Part shown: positions 36,296-48,337 of the stretch, piece after piece | Layout of the letters: every line of letters begins with the position of its first letter | Position numbering within the stretch: position 1 is the stretch's first letter | Assembly (NCBI GenBank): GCA_037043015.1 | Contig: CM073329.1 | Coordinates: 9,688,648 to 9,752,647, forward strand | Source: Bryum argenteum | Lineage: Eukaryota > Streptophyta > Bryopsida > Bryales > Bryaceae | Direction of reading: 5' to 3' | Length of the DNA stretch: 64,000 nucleotides | The notes under the pieces: model-generated | Told to the model about the DNA's origin: nothing | The model's input: only the letters and a program-made list of their open reading frames with translations | Databases searched by the model: none | Made by a program: the position numbers and the translations under genes

Positions 36296-37500
36296 CTAGC
36301 AGACCAGGACCTCTGGTAATTTAGGTCTGGGTCCTTTCCTTTTACTTACCGATACTGTCTTGACTGTTCCGTTGCCTTGAATTGTGACTGTATTATTACC
36401 CCAGTCATGATTAACCTTAGCATCAATTAACCAAGGACGTCCTAACAGCATGCTATATGCTTCATTAACTTCCTTATTTTTAATTACTGTTAGAGTGATA
36501 AGGTAAGGGATACCATGAATGTGGATCCGGACATTACGTATCAATCCCTCCGGATCGACGACTGTCTGGTCCGCCATTCTGAGTCTGAATGGGGCTGGTT
36601 GTGGGTCCTTCAATCCTAGGCGCTTCCGCTCTTCATCAATGATTAGATTAACACCGGATCCTCCGTCCAACAATACATTTTCGAGAACCCCGTTGCCAAT
36701 CCGCACGGCTAACACCGGTAATTCCCTGTCCACATCTATAGCCAAACTCGCTATCACATCGTTCTTACCTCTTTGTCCGGTCATTGGCTTCGCTACTGGA
36801 GTTTGGGCTATACCAGAAACCTGGTGATGTCCCAACTCAATAAATACATGAGCCTTGACGAACTCGGTTATATTTGGGGCCATCTGCAACAATTGGCCCA
36901 CCGTTAATGTTATTGGGCTGGCCAGGATTTGCCTACCCACTTCTATTGCAAAATGCTCGTCCTGGTCTTGTCTGGTACTGGTGTCCTGGGGTGTTCTTGG
37001 AACCGGTTCAGCCAACTTCGTTGTATAGTGTAGAGTGTCAGAGTCTGGAAATCCTGCCCACTCATTGTCCAGCAACTCTGTTGGACCGGCGTTTGTATTC
37101 TCAGACAGAACAGCATCTCGAGTCTTATCTGCTACTCTTCTCTCTTCCTCCTCCTTAAGCTCGATTTCTTTCAAGGTGTCAAACATGAGGTTTCTGATCC
37201 GCTCCTCCTCCTTCCAATCTTCCTTGGTTCTAGCCTTCCGGGGTTCTGGTGCCTCAGGTTCCTCTTGGATTGGTGGTAATCCAGCCTTTTGGCGTTGGGC
37301 CCGGGTCATACTGGTCTCGTCGATCGGATCCTTCTCCTCTTCCAGCAACTCAATCTCCACGTTACTTACATGGTGGGCCGGTTGTTTAGCTTTCTGGTCC
37401 TTGTCCGCTAAAAACTGTTCCCATTGGGCCTTTAGAGAGCAGTTCCAACTCATGTGTCCTGGTTGACCACACAAGTAGCATATATCGGGTCGATCATGAA
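36296..37500 (-). CDS. Gypsy zinc knuckle and aspartic protease
   Basis: The upstream end reads CYLCGQPGHMSWNC, a CCHC nucleocapsid knuckle. After an acidic linker, LENVLLDGGSGVNLIID carries the retropepsin-type D-G-G-S signature, followed by LLGRPWLIDAKV. The frame ends at TAG after LPEVLVC; reading on gives the RT polyprotein in the same frame. The TAG could be a former CAG or a readthrough site. Confidence 0.85.
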
Positions 37501-37903
37501 AAACCTCTCATTGACGGTACCGCTTTTGAAGTTCTTTGGCCTACGGTAAGTCGTTGATGACTTCGCGCACCGACACTTCATTCACTCCCTCTTGGTCCCC
37601 CATCATCCTTCGTAACGCCCGGTTGCCTTTGGTTTGCGGGTTGAACCAAGCAGATTTTGTCAATATGACCAAACTTCTTACATAGTCCACATCGCACTGG
37701 CCGCTTACAGTTCGGGCTCCTTCTTGGCCACATTCGTTGTTTTTCTGGGGTCTCCACCTTCCCGACCTCAAACTTGGTCGGCTTGCCACTGGAAGCGTGC
37801 GATTCTCTTCACACCTCGGAGCGGCGTCAACCAATTCCGTCGGCGATCGTCAGAGGAGCTACACTAGTCGTAATCTTGATATACTCGAAGAAACTTTCGA
37901 AAG

Positions 37904-39885
37904 TTAGTGATCGGAATCCCTCTCCAGGGTCGGATGGAGACACTTGATCAATGTCATAAAGCGATCATAATAATCATGCACCTTCTCCCTGTCTCCTTGC
38001 TTGAATGACTTGACTCGGTCTGCACACGACCTCATCGTAGTGCGGTCTCGGTATCGTCTCCGGCGGCCTTCACTTCCTCCCAAGAGCAGTAGGGATGACT
38101 CTCCAAGAAATTCTCATACCAGGCACCTACTTTATCCAACAGGGTGGTACCCAATAGGTTGATAATCACCTGTTCTTCTCCCTCGCCGTTGTGCCACAAC
38201 GTTCGTTCAAACTGTCGGATATGAGCATCTGGATTAGTTCCCTCCTTGTACTTTGTGTACGGCAACGGCTTCCTCTGTGCCACGGTGATTGGTCCGGATA
38301 CTGGTGGTAGGTCTGGTCTCGATACTGGTGGTACACCCGTTCCAAGTACCGGTGGTACAGCCGATCCAAGTACTGGTGGTACTCCTAGTCCGTATACTGG
38401 TGGTACTCATGGTCCAGATGCTGGTGGGACCCTGCCAGTCAAAGGCATGCCCAGTATAGGATAATCGCTTCCTCGTGGTATGGGGGGTATTTTCTTCCCT
38501 AGTGTTGGCATAGGGCGTACTTCAGGCGCCCTACCGGTTAAAGGTGGCCCTCCCGACCCACGAAATCCAGTGCTTGCTGATGAAGCTACTGCCTCAGCTC
38601 TAACTCCCTCACCTGGCCAGTATGCTGGCTTGGGCGCCTCTGTTAGATATTCATCACCAGTTAGGTGATCTACATAGGTCGGTGGGATTGCGCCTCCTCT
38701 CAACGGGCCAGTATGTGTTCCCTCTGGTCCGCTTGCGGCAGCTGCTGGAGAAATCGGAATCCCCAATACCTCTCGTCCACCCCCTTGGATTATTCGCCCC
38801 TCCTGCATCTCAGGTGGTCCTGGCCATAACCATTGGGTGGCCTTATGCTGAGCCTCCCGTGCTTGTTCTTCTTTTCTCAACACTTCCTGCCACTGGAGTA
38901 GGGCAGCTTCACGTTGCTCTTTCTGCCTTTGAGCCTCCTTATTCTGCTCTTTTAGTCTTTGGGCCTCCTGCCACAACCGCAGGGCTTCCTGGCGAAGAGT
39001 CTCCTGCTGTAGGGCTTCGGCTCTTTCTGCTTCCTTCTTCTGTTCTTCTCTTCGTTGAGCCTCCTGCCAGTACTTGAATTGAGTTGCTTGCTCCAACTCC
39101 TATATTTGTCGGATATACTGGTCCTTTCTGGCCTTCTCGTTTTTCTTTTCCCTTTCGTCGTGCTGTCTGGCCTTGAATTCTTCAAAACGCCATCTGTCTT
39201 CCTCCTCTTCATCGTATACTACTTCTTGTAGTTTGTCTTGTAAAAAGTGTATTGTCTGCTTCCGTGGAGTTGGTTGCTCGTTCTTGCTGGTCTTGGGCAT
39301 TTCTGGAGGTAAGGATGCTGCTCTTGTTGCCCTCTCCTCAGCCCTGACCTCGTCCAACTTCTTCTTCAGAGTTTCGATCATCTCCACCAATTCACCAGAA
39401 TTCTGACCTCCTGGTCTTGGTGTGTTTGGTCTGCTACCACCTCTCCTGTCCTCCTCTTGCTGTTGGTCAAAAGAACTGACCCGTCCTATTGTAGGACGCC
39501 AGTATTGTTGTGCATCTCTATCTCCTAGTCCGGAAAATTCTCTTCTGCTGGTCCTTGGTGATGGTACCCGACCTTCATACTTCCTAATTTCCTGCTCCTC
39601 CTGCCAGTCCTTGAAACTGGGTCCAGGTTCTGCTCTTGCACCTCTTGTCTTTGTGCTTACTCCCATTATTGTCTCCTGGCTGGAGTTCTCTCCCACCACA
39701 TCCATCTCGATTAAGTCGATGTTGCTGCCTTTGGCAACGCTCTCATCTGAGCTGATCTGCCCTCCCATGTTCTTCCTTGTATTGACTGCTGCCCTCTGCT
39801 CCCTGAGCTCGAATCTGGCCAGCATTTCTTCTGCTTGTCTCCTGGCTATGTCCTCCTTGATGCCTTCTTTGTAGTCTCGATCCAT
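37904..39885 (-). pseudogene. Gypsy gag, interrupted
   Basis: Starts at ATG 39885 and stays in one frame past an internal TAG (39100-39102) and a TGA (38407-38409) to 38032. Then a +1 change continues to TAA at 37904. The N-terminal part is charged. The middle is a long Glu/Gln/Arg coiled coil (QRREEQKKEAERAEALQQ), followed by a Pro-rich VPPV repeat. The C-terminal part, ending EQVIINLLGTTLLDKVGAWY, and then KSFKQGDREKVHDYYDRFM, match the Retrotrans_gag capsid domain. The coiled-coil region makes this gag longer than usual. Confidence 0.8.
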
Positions 39886-40638
39886 TATAGTGCAGCTGCT
39901 GCTTCTCCCTCCTGGTACTATCTGGTGATGTTCTCCGGTCTGCCTTGCTTCTCCAGTAAGTCGAGTCTGCTCCTCCAGGTGATTTCTTGGGTAGGTGTTG
40001 AGGATCTCTGTCTCAACCCTCCTCGGGTCTCTTGCGTGCTAGTCCTTCGTACTCCTGGTTCCTGGCCAGTACATCCCTCTTTCACCCCAGTCTGGTCCTT
40101 GATTGGATCCGTCAGTAGTTACTGCTCCTACTTAGATTTCCCCTATCCTATAGGTTTTCAAGGTATTGCTTAGTCTAGGATTTTTATCAGATAAGGGTGC
40201 AATACAGTCCTACAAGTCTATTCCTACGTGCATTTCCTATGCTTCTCTAGTTTTTATATTATCAGTTCTGGTTGATACAGTTATAGTGATCCCAACCCTG
40301 CTCATTCCAACTCTGATGTTCCTCTTTTGTTCTAGTATCGCTTCTAATATTTTTTTTACTGCTGTCCAACAAGTTAATCAGAACAGTGGTGAGTGAGAAC
40401 TCACTTGAATATCGGCAACCATTCCCCTTTGTAGTGTAGAGCTGCCCTCAGCTCTTGGGATAGGACCTCAACTCCTGGTGACGGCTTCGTGGTCCTCCAC
40501 TGTCCAGTAACCGCTAGGTTATCCCTAGGTTGAACAATTGTTTGCGCCCCTCCCTAGATGGTCACTGTGCCGATCACCGCCCCAACACTACCACCTTGGT
40601 ACTGCCTTGACGTGTGCAGCAAGAGCCACATGGTTCGA

Positions 40639-40656
40639 ACTTATGCATGGTCGCCA
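40639..40656 (-). other. Primer-binding site of the gypsy element
   Basis: One base after the 5' LTR the element strand reads TGGCGACCATGCATAAGT, starting with the TGG expected for a tRNA CCA end. On the + strand this reads as a tRNA-like 3' half, including a T-loop (GGTTCGAAC). I could not assign the tRNA. Confidence 0.6.
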
Positions 40657-40657
40657 A

Positions 40658-41002
40658 TGTGAAAGTGGTATTCTTCATACCCCTCCAAATACCTTACCTA
40701 TGATGTTGTAACTCTCCGAAACCCTAAAAATTCTATATACTGTCACCCAATACTGCTCCAGATACTGCTCTCAATACTGCCCCCAATACTGCTCCCCACA
40801 CTAATACAGAAATCTCAACACTTAAGTTTAACACCTTTACATACTAATCCTTTCATAATGTCATTGAAAAAAATGATAGTGGTACAAGCATTTCCTGCCC
40901 TGGCAGTGCTACCTGGTCCTTCCAGGTACCATGAACTGACCTAAGCCGTAGTTCCTGTCACTATCCAACACTCCACACACACACACACGCTCCTAGCTCC
41001 AG

Positions 41003-41036
<34 letters not shown>

Positions 41037-41357
41037 CCAAAACTCCTCCAAACCCTGGCCGCCAAACCCTAATCTCCAACCCTAGCCGCCTTCATCCATC
41101 CACAGGATTTCATCCCAGGACATGATTTCATCCCAGGACAGGATTTCATCCCAGGACAGGATTTCATCCCAGGACAGGATTTCATCCCATGACAGGATTT
41201 CATCCTAGAACACGATTTCATCCCAGGACAGGATTTCATCCCAGAACAGGATTTCATCCCAGAACAGGATTTCATCCCAGGACTCTAAAGTCTAGTGGTC
41301 TTAATAGGCTACTAGCAGATCTACTCTTTTACTGGCTAGGTAAATCCCCGGTTAACA
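40658..41357 (-). repeat. Gypsy 5' LTR (intact, 700 bp)
   Basis: Full-length LTR starting TGTTAACC and ending TTTCACA on the element strand. It holds a 29-base GA tract (41006-41034), a telomere-like AAACCCTAA (about 41065) and ten 18-bp minisatellite units (41104-41281). Target duplication ACAAG follows at 41358-41362. Confidence 0.93.
41104..41281. repeat. 18-bp minisatellite in gypsy 5' LTR (about 10 units)
   Basis: Same unit as at 30204-30511, fewer copies. Confidence 0.92.
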
Positions 41358-41362
41358 ACAAG

Positions 41363-42270
41363 CCAAGGACCAATGCTCATTTAAGATCAATTATGCCAAG
41401 AGGCTATGTTTTGGAGTTGGGAAACTTATTTTTGACGGAATTTGTGGAAAGTGAATTTTTGGGTTTTAGAATAAATTGACATTCAATTCACGTAGTCATG
41501 GCGATGATTTATATCTCGCGACAAGGCCATGTCAATCTACTCCTGAAATGTGACTTTTATGAGAACAATAACATAGCAAATGGGGTCAAATTCTAGTATT
41601 GAACAAACTGGACCAAAGAAAGACCGCAAAGACCTCACTCATATAGGGGTTGCAAAGCAAACCATGGATGAAAACGAGGCTTGAGGCAAAGGAAACAACA
41701 AAATTATGGACATTGATGGGCCAGGAACTAAGATAAAAACTATAAATTTTCATAATTTATATGGAAAATACAAGTATTTTCCTTAAGAGGGGTTAATATC
41801 TCTAGTGCACTATAATAGTGGCTAGCTAGAAACTAACATCATAGTGGTTTCCCCATAGAAGAATTAGTATATTTACACTAGTCTCAAATAGGTTTGAAGT
41901 TACAATTTTTCTACATTTGGCATATTGTATGATACATAGAGAAAAACACCATTGTAATAGTAATTTTTTCTTCGCAATTAGGAGACTAAAACGAGTTTAT
42001 ACTTATCGTGATACAAATCCATTTCACCAATTTCTTATTTCTTTACAATGCAAGAAATGACATGCCACTTAGAAATGAACTTTTGATTTTCATTGTCTCT
42101 GTTCTAACCCGAGAGCCCTAATAGTAAAAATGAACTAAATCTTGTGATCAATCTTCATCTATATATGTAACAGAATTGGGTCCGCTCGGCGATCCTTCCT
42201 ACCCACCAACTTACCAAACTCCCAATATACAAACCTACCAACCTTTTTTATGTTTTTTGGTTCATGTATA

Positions 42271-42308
<38 letters not shown>

Positions 42309-42710
42309 GTTTATATATATTATTTTATTTTTTAAGAAAAAGAAAAAAGAAAAAAGAAAAAAGAAAAAAGAAAAAAGAAAAAAGAAAAAAGAAAAGAAAA
42401 AAGAAAAGAAAGAATAGGTAATAAGTTGTTTCTCCTATAAAGATCTTCCCCGTCGAGATGATGGGTACCTTACTATTGATACATACTATAATATCATGTA
42501 GGCATATCATCCAAAATAGGTCAAATTTGTACTTTTCTTCATGCCAACCACAGTAAGGAATTGGTGTTCTCCTTGATTGATTGATTATTTATTTATTTCA
42601 TAGTGTAAAGCACCCCTCCTATTTCTATGAAAAGTTGAAAATTGATATTTTAAAATTGAAATATTGTCATGCCAAACACCTATTTTCCTGAAAAAGAGCT
42701 CCTATTTGAA
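41363..42710. other. AT-rich spacer upstream of SHMT copy 1
   Basis: No gene seen. It holds a poly(T) run of about 35 bases (42273-42307) and a GAAAAAA heptamer repeat (42335-42412). Short open frames over the latter are compositional. Confidence 0.65.
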
Positions 42711-42718
42711 AGACCCCC

Positions 42719-42727
42719 TTTTATAGA
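42719..42727 (+). promoter_or_regulatory. Candidate TATA box of SHMT copy 1
   Basis: TTTTATAGA preceded by a C run. It lies about 280 bases upstream of the leader-exon donor at 43004, so transcription would start near 42750. Position inferred. Confidence 0.45.
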
Positions 42728-43497
42728 AGCGGTGCGCCCTGCAGCACTTGCGTCCAACACAACCTGAATTATTCCCAAGTGGTATCTCTGCTGTCTAGAT
42801 CTCACAATCACTCTCACCGTCAGATGCTCCACTCAGAAGCTCCACATCCGTTGGATCAAAAAGCACCACCTTCTTCACGGTGCCTTTAAGCAAACCGTCT
42901 TCCCGGCATTCTTCGTTGTTTCGCCATTCCTCTTCTTCTCTTGTTGCTGCTGCAGATCCAGCAGCTCCTCAGATCCATCGCTCGCCTGCTCGTCTTACCC
43001 TCGGTAAGCCTCCTTTTCGAATACCCCATTTTGGTTTCGAGTCTAGATCTAAGGACTTCTGTGATCTAGCTGCAACCACTTCGAAAATCCGGTGGTAGTG
43101 GCGACGATTTAGCGGTGGGTGCCGAAATGTGCGCCCTTGCAAGAATCGAAACGTTGTAGCATTCGGGTTCATATCGAGGGTTTAGCTAGTTTTGAGGATC
43201 TTAGGTGTTGAGGGTTTAGCTAGTTTTCAGCTGTCGATAGGTTCATTTTATTATTCTTTTTGTGCTCGGAGAAAATGTGGGGAATCTAGTGGTCGGGGAA
43301 AATGTGGGTTTCGATTACTTGGGAAGGGGGCTGGTTTGGATCTGTTGTTAGTTCTTGAGACATTGGTTAATGTGCATTGTCGGTTGCTGGAGATTTGAGG
43401 ACGTTGTGTTTTTGTGGCGAGTGAGCATTCGGAGACTAGTTGAGTGACCAGTTCGGATTGCGCCGGTGCAGGTGTGAAAGAGTTTGGAGTTGTGAGA

Positions 43498-45052
43498 ATG
43501 GGTTCCGAGGCTGCGGACTACAGTGTGGCGGAATGGGGCAACCAGGCGTTGGAGGTAGCCGATGAGGAGATCTACAACCTCATCGAGCACGAGAAGGTGC
43601 GCCAGTGCCGCGGCATTGAGCTCATTGCCTCCGAGAACTTCACCTCGCAGGCGGTCATTGAGGCGCTCGGGTCGGCGCTCACCAACAAGTACTCCGAGGG
43701 TCTGCCCGGAGCTCGTTACTACGGTGGCAATGAGTTCATCGACCAGATCGAGAATCTGTGCAAGGCGCGTGCATTGAAGGCGTTCCATCTGGAGAGCGAC
43801 AAGTGGGGCGTGAATGTGCAGCCTTACTCGGGGTCGCCTGCCAACTTCGCGGTGTACACTGCGCTGCTGAACCCCCACGATCGCATCATGGGACTGGACT
43901 TGCCTTCGGGTGGGCATCTGACCCACGGGTACTATACGTCGAACGGGAAGAAGATCTCGGCGACCAGCATCTACTTCGAGAGCCTGCCGTACAAGGTGAA
44001 CTACGACACGGGGTTCCTGGACTACGAGAAGCTGGAGGAGAAGGCGTTGGACTTTCGGCCGAAGATGATCATTTCCGGTGGAAGCGCGTACCCGCGTGAC
44101 TGGGACTACAAGAGGCTGCGCGGGATCGCGGACAAGGTGGGCGCGCTGCTGATGTGCGACATGGCGCATTACAGTGGGCTGGTGGCGGCCCAGGAGGTGA
44201 ACCAGCCGTTCGAGTACTGCGACGTGGTGACGACGACGACGCACAAGAGTCTGCGGGGGCCACGCGCGGGAATGATCTTCTACCGCAAGGGACCGAAGCC
44301 GATCATCAAGAAGGGGCAGAAGGAGCCGGAGATGTACGACTTCGAGGACAAGATCAACTTCTCGGTGTTCCCGTCGCTGCAGGGCGGTCCTCACAACCAC
44401 CAGATCGCGGCGCTGGCCGTGGCACTGAAGCAGGTGGACACACCGCTGTTCAAGGCGTACGCGAAGCAGGTGAAGGCGAACGCGAAGGCGATCGGCGAAG
44501 CTTTGATGAAGAAGGGGTACAACATGGTGACGGGCGGAACCGAGAACCATCTGGTGCTGTGGGACTTGCGGCCTCTGGGCCTCACCGGTAAGTTTATGAT
44601 TGTTTTCGGGACACGAAATGATGGGTGACGTGTAGTTGCTGTGATGTAGTAAGTATTTTGAATGTATCTGACGAGAGCGGGGGTGTGGGAATGGACTTGT
44701 AGGCAACAAGGTGGAGAAGGTGTGTGAGCTGGCCCACATCACGCTGAACAAGAATGCAGTGTTCGGCGACAGCAGTGCATTGGCCCCTGGAGGCGTCCGA
44801 ATTGGAGCACCGGCGATGACGTCGCGAGGGTTGAAGGAGAAGGACTTCGAGACGATTGCGGACTTTTTGGAGCGGGCAGTGAACATCACGTTGAAGGTGC
44901 AGAAGGAGAGGGGCAAGATGCTGAAGGAGTTCAACAAGGGCGTGGAGAACAATGAGGAGATCGCAGCGTTGAAGGCGGACGTGGAGAAGTTCTCGATGTC
45001 GTTCGATATGCCCGGCTTCGATGTCAACAACCTCAAGTACGGCAAGGAATAA
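43498..45052 (+). CDS. SHM: Serine hydroxymethyltransferase, cytosolic type (copy 1)
   Basis: PLP enzyme that interconverts serine and glycine while loading tetrahydrofolate with a one-carbon unit. Coding exons 43498-44587 and 44703-45052 give 479 residues; the intron is GT-AG in phase 1. A further intron (43004-43471) probably lies in the 5' UTR. Motifs: [58 protein letters not shown], and [14 protein letters not shown], whose Lys (about residue 250) binds PLP. The lack of a presequence before YSVAEWGNQ and the length of about 470-480 indicate the cytosolic form. GC-rich third positions leave a long antisense open frame. A near-identical inverted copy lies at 53522-55073. Confidence 0.97.
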
Positions 45053-45420
45053 ATGAAGGCCAAAATCCATGAAAATTATTTTAGTAGGAGTTAGCCATTT
45101 ATGATTAATTTGCCAGGTATTTGAATCTATAGTTTGAAGAGGGTGCACCCATGGTGGGTGTCTCCATGTTGTAATGTGTTGAATTCGTTGGAACTCTGGG
45201 ACAGATTTGACACTCAATTTTGTAGAGGTAGGATGATTCATTGACGTATGATGCGAATAAGTCTGTGAAAGAACACAGTCGGAACTCTGATGATAATTGA
45301 TTGATGATACATCATACTCATTTCTGGGAGGGGAACTGTAAGCGCTGAAACCAACAGCCTGGTTGGTCCTCTTTCTCTGACAAAGTGATATGCTCTGCAA
45401 ATTGGATGCTGATCGACATG
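45053..45420. repeat. 3' flank shared by the two SHMT copies
   Basis: Sequence after the stop of copy 1 (for example GTTGAATTCGTTGGAACTCT and TGATTCATTGACGTATGATG) recurs in reverse complement at 53160-53480 after copy 2. Similarity fades near 45380. The duplication therefore extends beyond the coding region. Confidence 0.85.
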
Positions 45421-46356
45421 AGATGGCTGCGACCTTGCGCTGTACGCCCTCATCTCCTTTATGACTGTTCTGTGTATTCAGTGTGTTGTGCAACATGATG
45501 GTTAGTCGTGCTTGGATCTAGTAGACTTTTTTATGTCAACCATTAGCAAATGAGAGATTATATCTTCCAGGAGGGGTTGATACGTAACGGGCGCCATTTT
45601 TCACCCAGTACAGTCGTGCAATTAATCTACAAAAGCTGTCTAACGTCAAATCCTGGACGTGGCACCAAATCTGCCTACAAATGTGGTGCATAGAATGTTC
45701 ACCGAGTACTCTATCATGCTACAAACAATGGAAAACAAAGGCGATCTTATACCAAGCAAATTCACGAGAACAGTGTACACATCATCTCGGTCAAGCACTG
45801 GAAACCAATTTAGATTGCATCAATCTGTCGCACAGTTGCATTTGCTCTAACAAAAGCCAGTGTGCCATGTTCTAAAGAGGAGGCTTCTCCTACAACATTC
45901 AACTCCCGAGTAATTTTAGATTTTAGTGTCGCACTGCTGCAAATTGAGGTAATGGACGCCTCAGAAGGAAAATATACCCGCCCATAATTGCATGCGACAG
46001 TACTATTCATAGACAACTGTGACTTCTTCATGTGAGGACAGCTATTACTTTGTGATCATTTACATTCTCAAGCACAAGGAGTTCAAATCTGAGTGGACAC
46101 ACTCAAATAGCTAAGGGGGCTCCAAGCACTTGGCATTGATTGCTATTTCGATATCCTGTCCAATTGAGCCGTTTCTTAAAGAGAGGAGAAACCTGTAAAA
46201 CGGATAGCAATTAAAAACCTATTGTACTGGACATTGAAGTATGTTATCTGCAATTCACTATACGGATACGAGGCAAAAAAGATCTTCGCTCCGTCAATTT
46301 CAATTGCATACTTACATGCTACATCTTGATCTTTCAAGAAAAAATAATACACGCAA
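45421..46356. other. Spacer between SHMT copy 1 and PRCC-like gene
   Basis: No gene supported. Short open frames near 45659-46031 have no motif. Confidence 0.5.
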
Positions 46357-46578
46357 CTACACTGAATAGGTAGATTAGTGTTAGATTTTTATAAGATTTG
46401 AAAATGCTATAAGTTTTACTTTTAATGAAAAAAAATTACCAAGAGTATTGATTCCAATACTCTAGAAGGATCCCCATCTTGACGGATGTAGAGGGTAAAA
46501 ATATTGATCAACAGTAAAAACTTATAACATGTTTATATAAATTAGTGTATCTAATACTAATCTACCTATTTAGTGTAG
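46357..46578. repeat. MITE with about 26-bp terminal inverted repeats
   Basis: The left end is CTACACTGAATAGGTAGATT and the right end is the reverse complement of CTACACTAAATAGGTAGATT; similarity continues through AGTRTTAGA. The interior is AT-rich and includes a small palindrome (AGTATTGattcCAATACT). At 222 bp with no coding capacity it fits a non-autonomous DNA transposon. The target duplication is unclear. Confidence 0.75.
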
Positions 46579-46639
46579 TGGATAGACCTTTTCTCAGCAT
46601 GCAGAACCCTGTGGTGATTTTCGCTTGACGAAGTGCGTC

Positions 46640-48337
46640 CTACCACCCGTATTTCGCTTGAGTTTCTGCTTTCGTCAAGTTACCTCTAGCGCGCCGTTCT
46701 AACAAATCCATTTCTTTCGCCTTACTATCTTGCAAAAGCGTACCAATCTGGTGCTTCCTCCGGTGAATCTTGGAGCCTTTTTCTTTACTCGAAGGCTGCA
46801 AAGAGGCACGAACCAAAGTCAGCCAAGGCCCCCAACCTAATACAGAACATTGCTTGCAAGTAAGAACAAATGCACATCCGAAGCTTTACCTGGTAAGCAG
46901 GTCCAAATGCAATTCCTGTCGTTCGAATCTGATCCTCACGCAATTTGCGACCTCCAGTGAGATCAGCTTGTTTCACCTCGATAACGTTGGGCGCAGGCAT
47001 TCTATCTTCCCTTCCTCTTCGTCTCTGCGCTTGCAACACTTGTGCCAACGGATCAACAGGCGGTGCTTGACTAGTGGGGTACGATGGATCGTGCCAATCT
47101 TGTGCCACCGGATCGGCATACGAGGCTTGACTGGGATACGAAGAATTGTGATACTCGTTTGCATACTGCACCACCGCAAAGAACAAGTTACAACAACGTC
47201 CTCAAATCCGACATTGGGACACTGTCAAAGACCTCGGACATTTATGAAATGAAACGAAGATCGACTAAGTTACTCATAAATGTAACCAAAATCGCCATAA
47301 CTATCCAACACAGAGTAAGACCCTTTGACCGTAGAATTTTGCATACCAGTTAATGGAAGCATTTTAAAGCAATAAGTGAGGAGTTCATGAGGAATTGAGA
47401 GTACCTGAGGAGGATAAGCGGTGCTCTCGTCTACTGCATAAGCGGCGTTATCATAATGGGCTTGGTCTTGCGAAGCCTGTGCTTCATTCTTCACATTGAC
47501 TGCATGAGTCGAGTAATCGTATTGATGATGGGCTTGCGGGGCCTGTTCTTCGTTCTTCACATGGACTGCATAGGCGGAGTTATCGTACTGGACATGAGCT
47601 TGCGGAGCCTGTGCTTCGATCTTCGTAGTTGTCGAGATCCTGGCAATGGTTTCTGGTTTGGGGTCTTGGGTGGTGGTGGCGACTTCCATAGCTGCACGGC
47701 GTCCACCAGAAGTTGCACCACCTCCCAAAGTCGACCCTAACCCTAGGCTGTGCTTTGGAGCTGGGAGAAGAGACGAAAGGCCGCCTCCGCCCATTGTCGA
47801 GGAAGGAGCCTCAGCTTTAGCTTTCTTCTGCGACGGTCTCCAATCATCGTCGTCATCCTCGAGAATCGACACGTCAATCGGGGGTTTAAATGTCACCGAT
47901 TGCTTCTTCGCTTTGGGATTGCTGTTCAAACCAGGCTCTGCTTTCACCTTCGAGCTATCAAATTCCACCTTCGGAGGTGGAAGAGCTGCAAACAAACTCG
48001 TATCGATTTTTTCAATCTTCGGAGGCGGAAGAGATGCAAACAAAGTGCGAGGGTTTCTGTCGAATTCTTCGACCTTGGGAGGTGGAAGAGCTCCTAAGAA
48101 AGTGGGCTTCGAAGTGCTAATATCATCATTAGGGTTTTCAACCTTAGGAGGTGGAAGAGCTGCGAACAAAGAGGGTTTCAAACCGGTTTCAACCTTGGGC
48201 GAAGGCAGCGAAACTGAATTGCGCGGAGCTGGAAGACGACCGAATAAAGAGACTTTCGGTGGTGGGACGGTAATCAGATCCTCCTCCTCCTGCTCGTCTT
48301 CGTCATCACTTGCATAGCTTGCAAGAAGCGAATCCAT
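46640..48337 (-). CDS. PRCC-domain nuclear protein
   Basis: Three exons (48337-47405, 47165-46890, 46795-46640) join in phase 0 to give 454 residues. The start is the ATG at 48337; an upstream TTG frame is not needed. Residues 1-20 are acidic (SDDEDEQEEED). Then come repeated modules of the form SLFAALPPPKVE (about six variants) and three repeats of a QAPQAH..YD..AYAV..K unit. The end, NVIEVKQADLTGGRKLREDQ, IAFGPAYQ and IHRRKHQIGTLLQDSKAKEM, matches the C-terminal PRCC domain (proline-rich protein first found in papillary renal carcinoma fusions), associated with nuclear splicing factors. A splicing-related role is from family knowledge. Confidence 0.88.

Noticed and set aside
41060-41090. 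Telomere repeat in the gypsy LTR
   Set aside because: A single AAACCCTAA plus AACCCTAG, not an array; at most a telo-box-like motif.
43348-45063. 571-codon open frame antisense to SHMT copy 1 (and 657 codons over copy 2, 53499-55472)
   Set aside because: Shadow of the GC-rich third positions of SHMT; low-complexity Arg/Leu/Val content, and it crosses the SHMT intron without regard to it.
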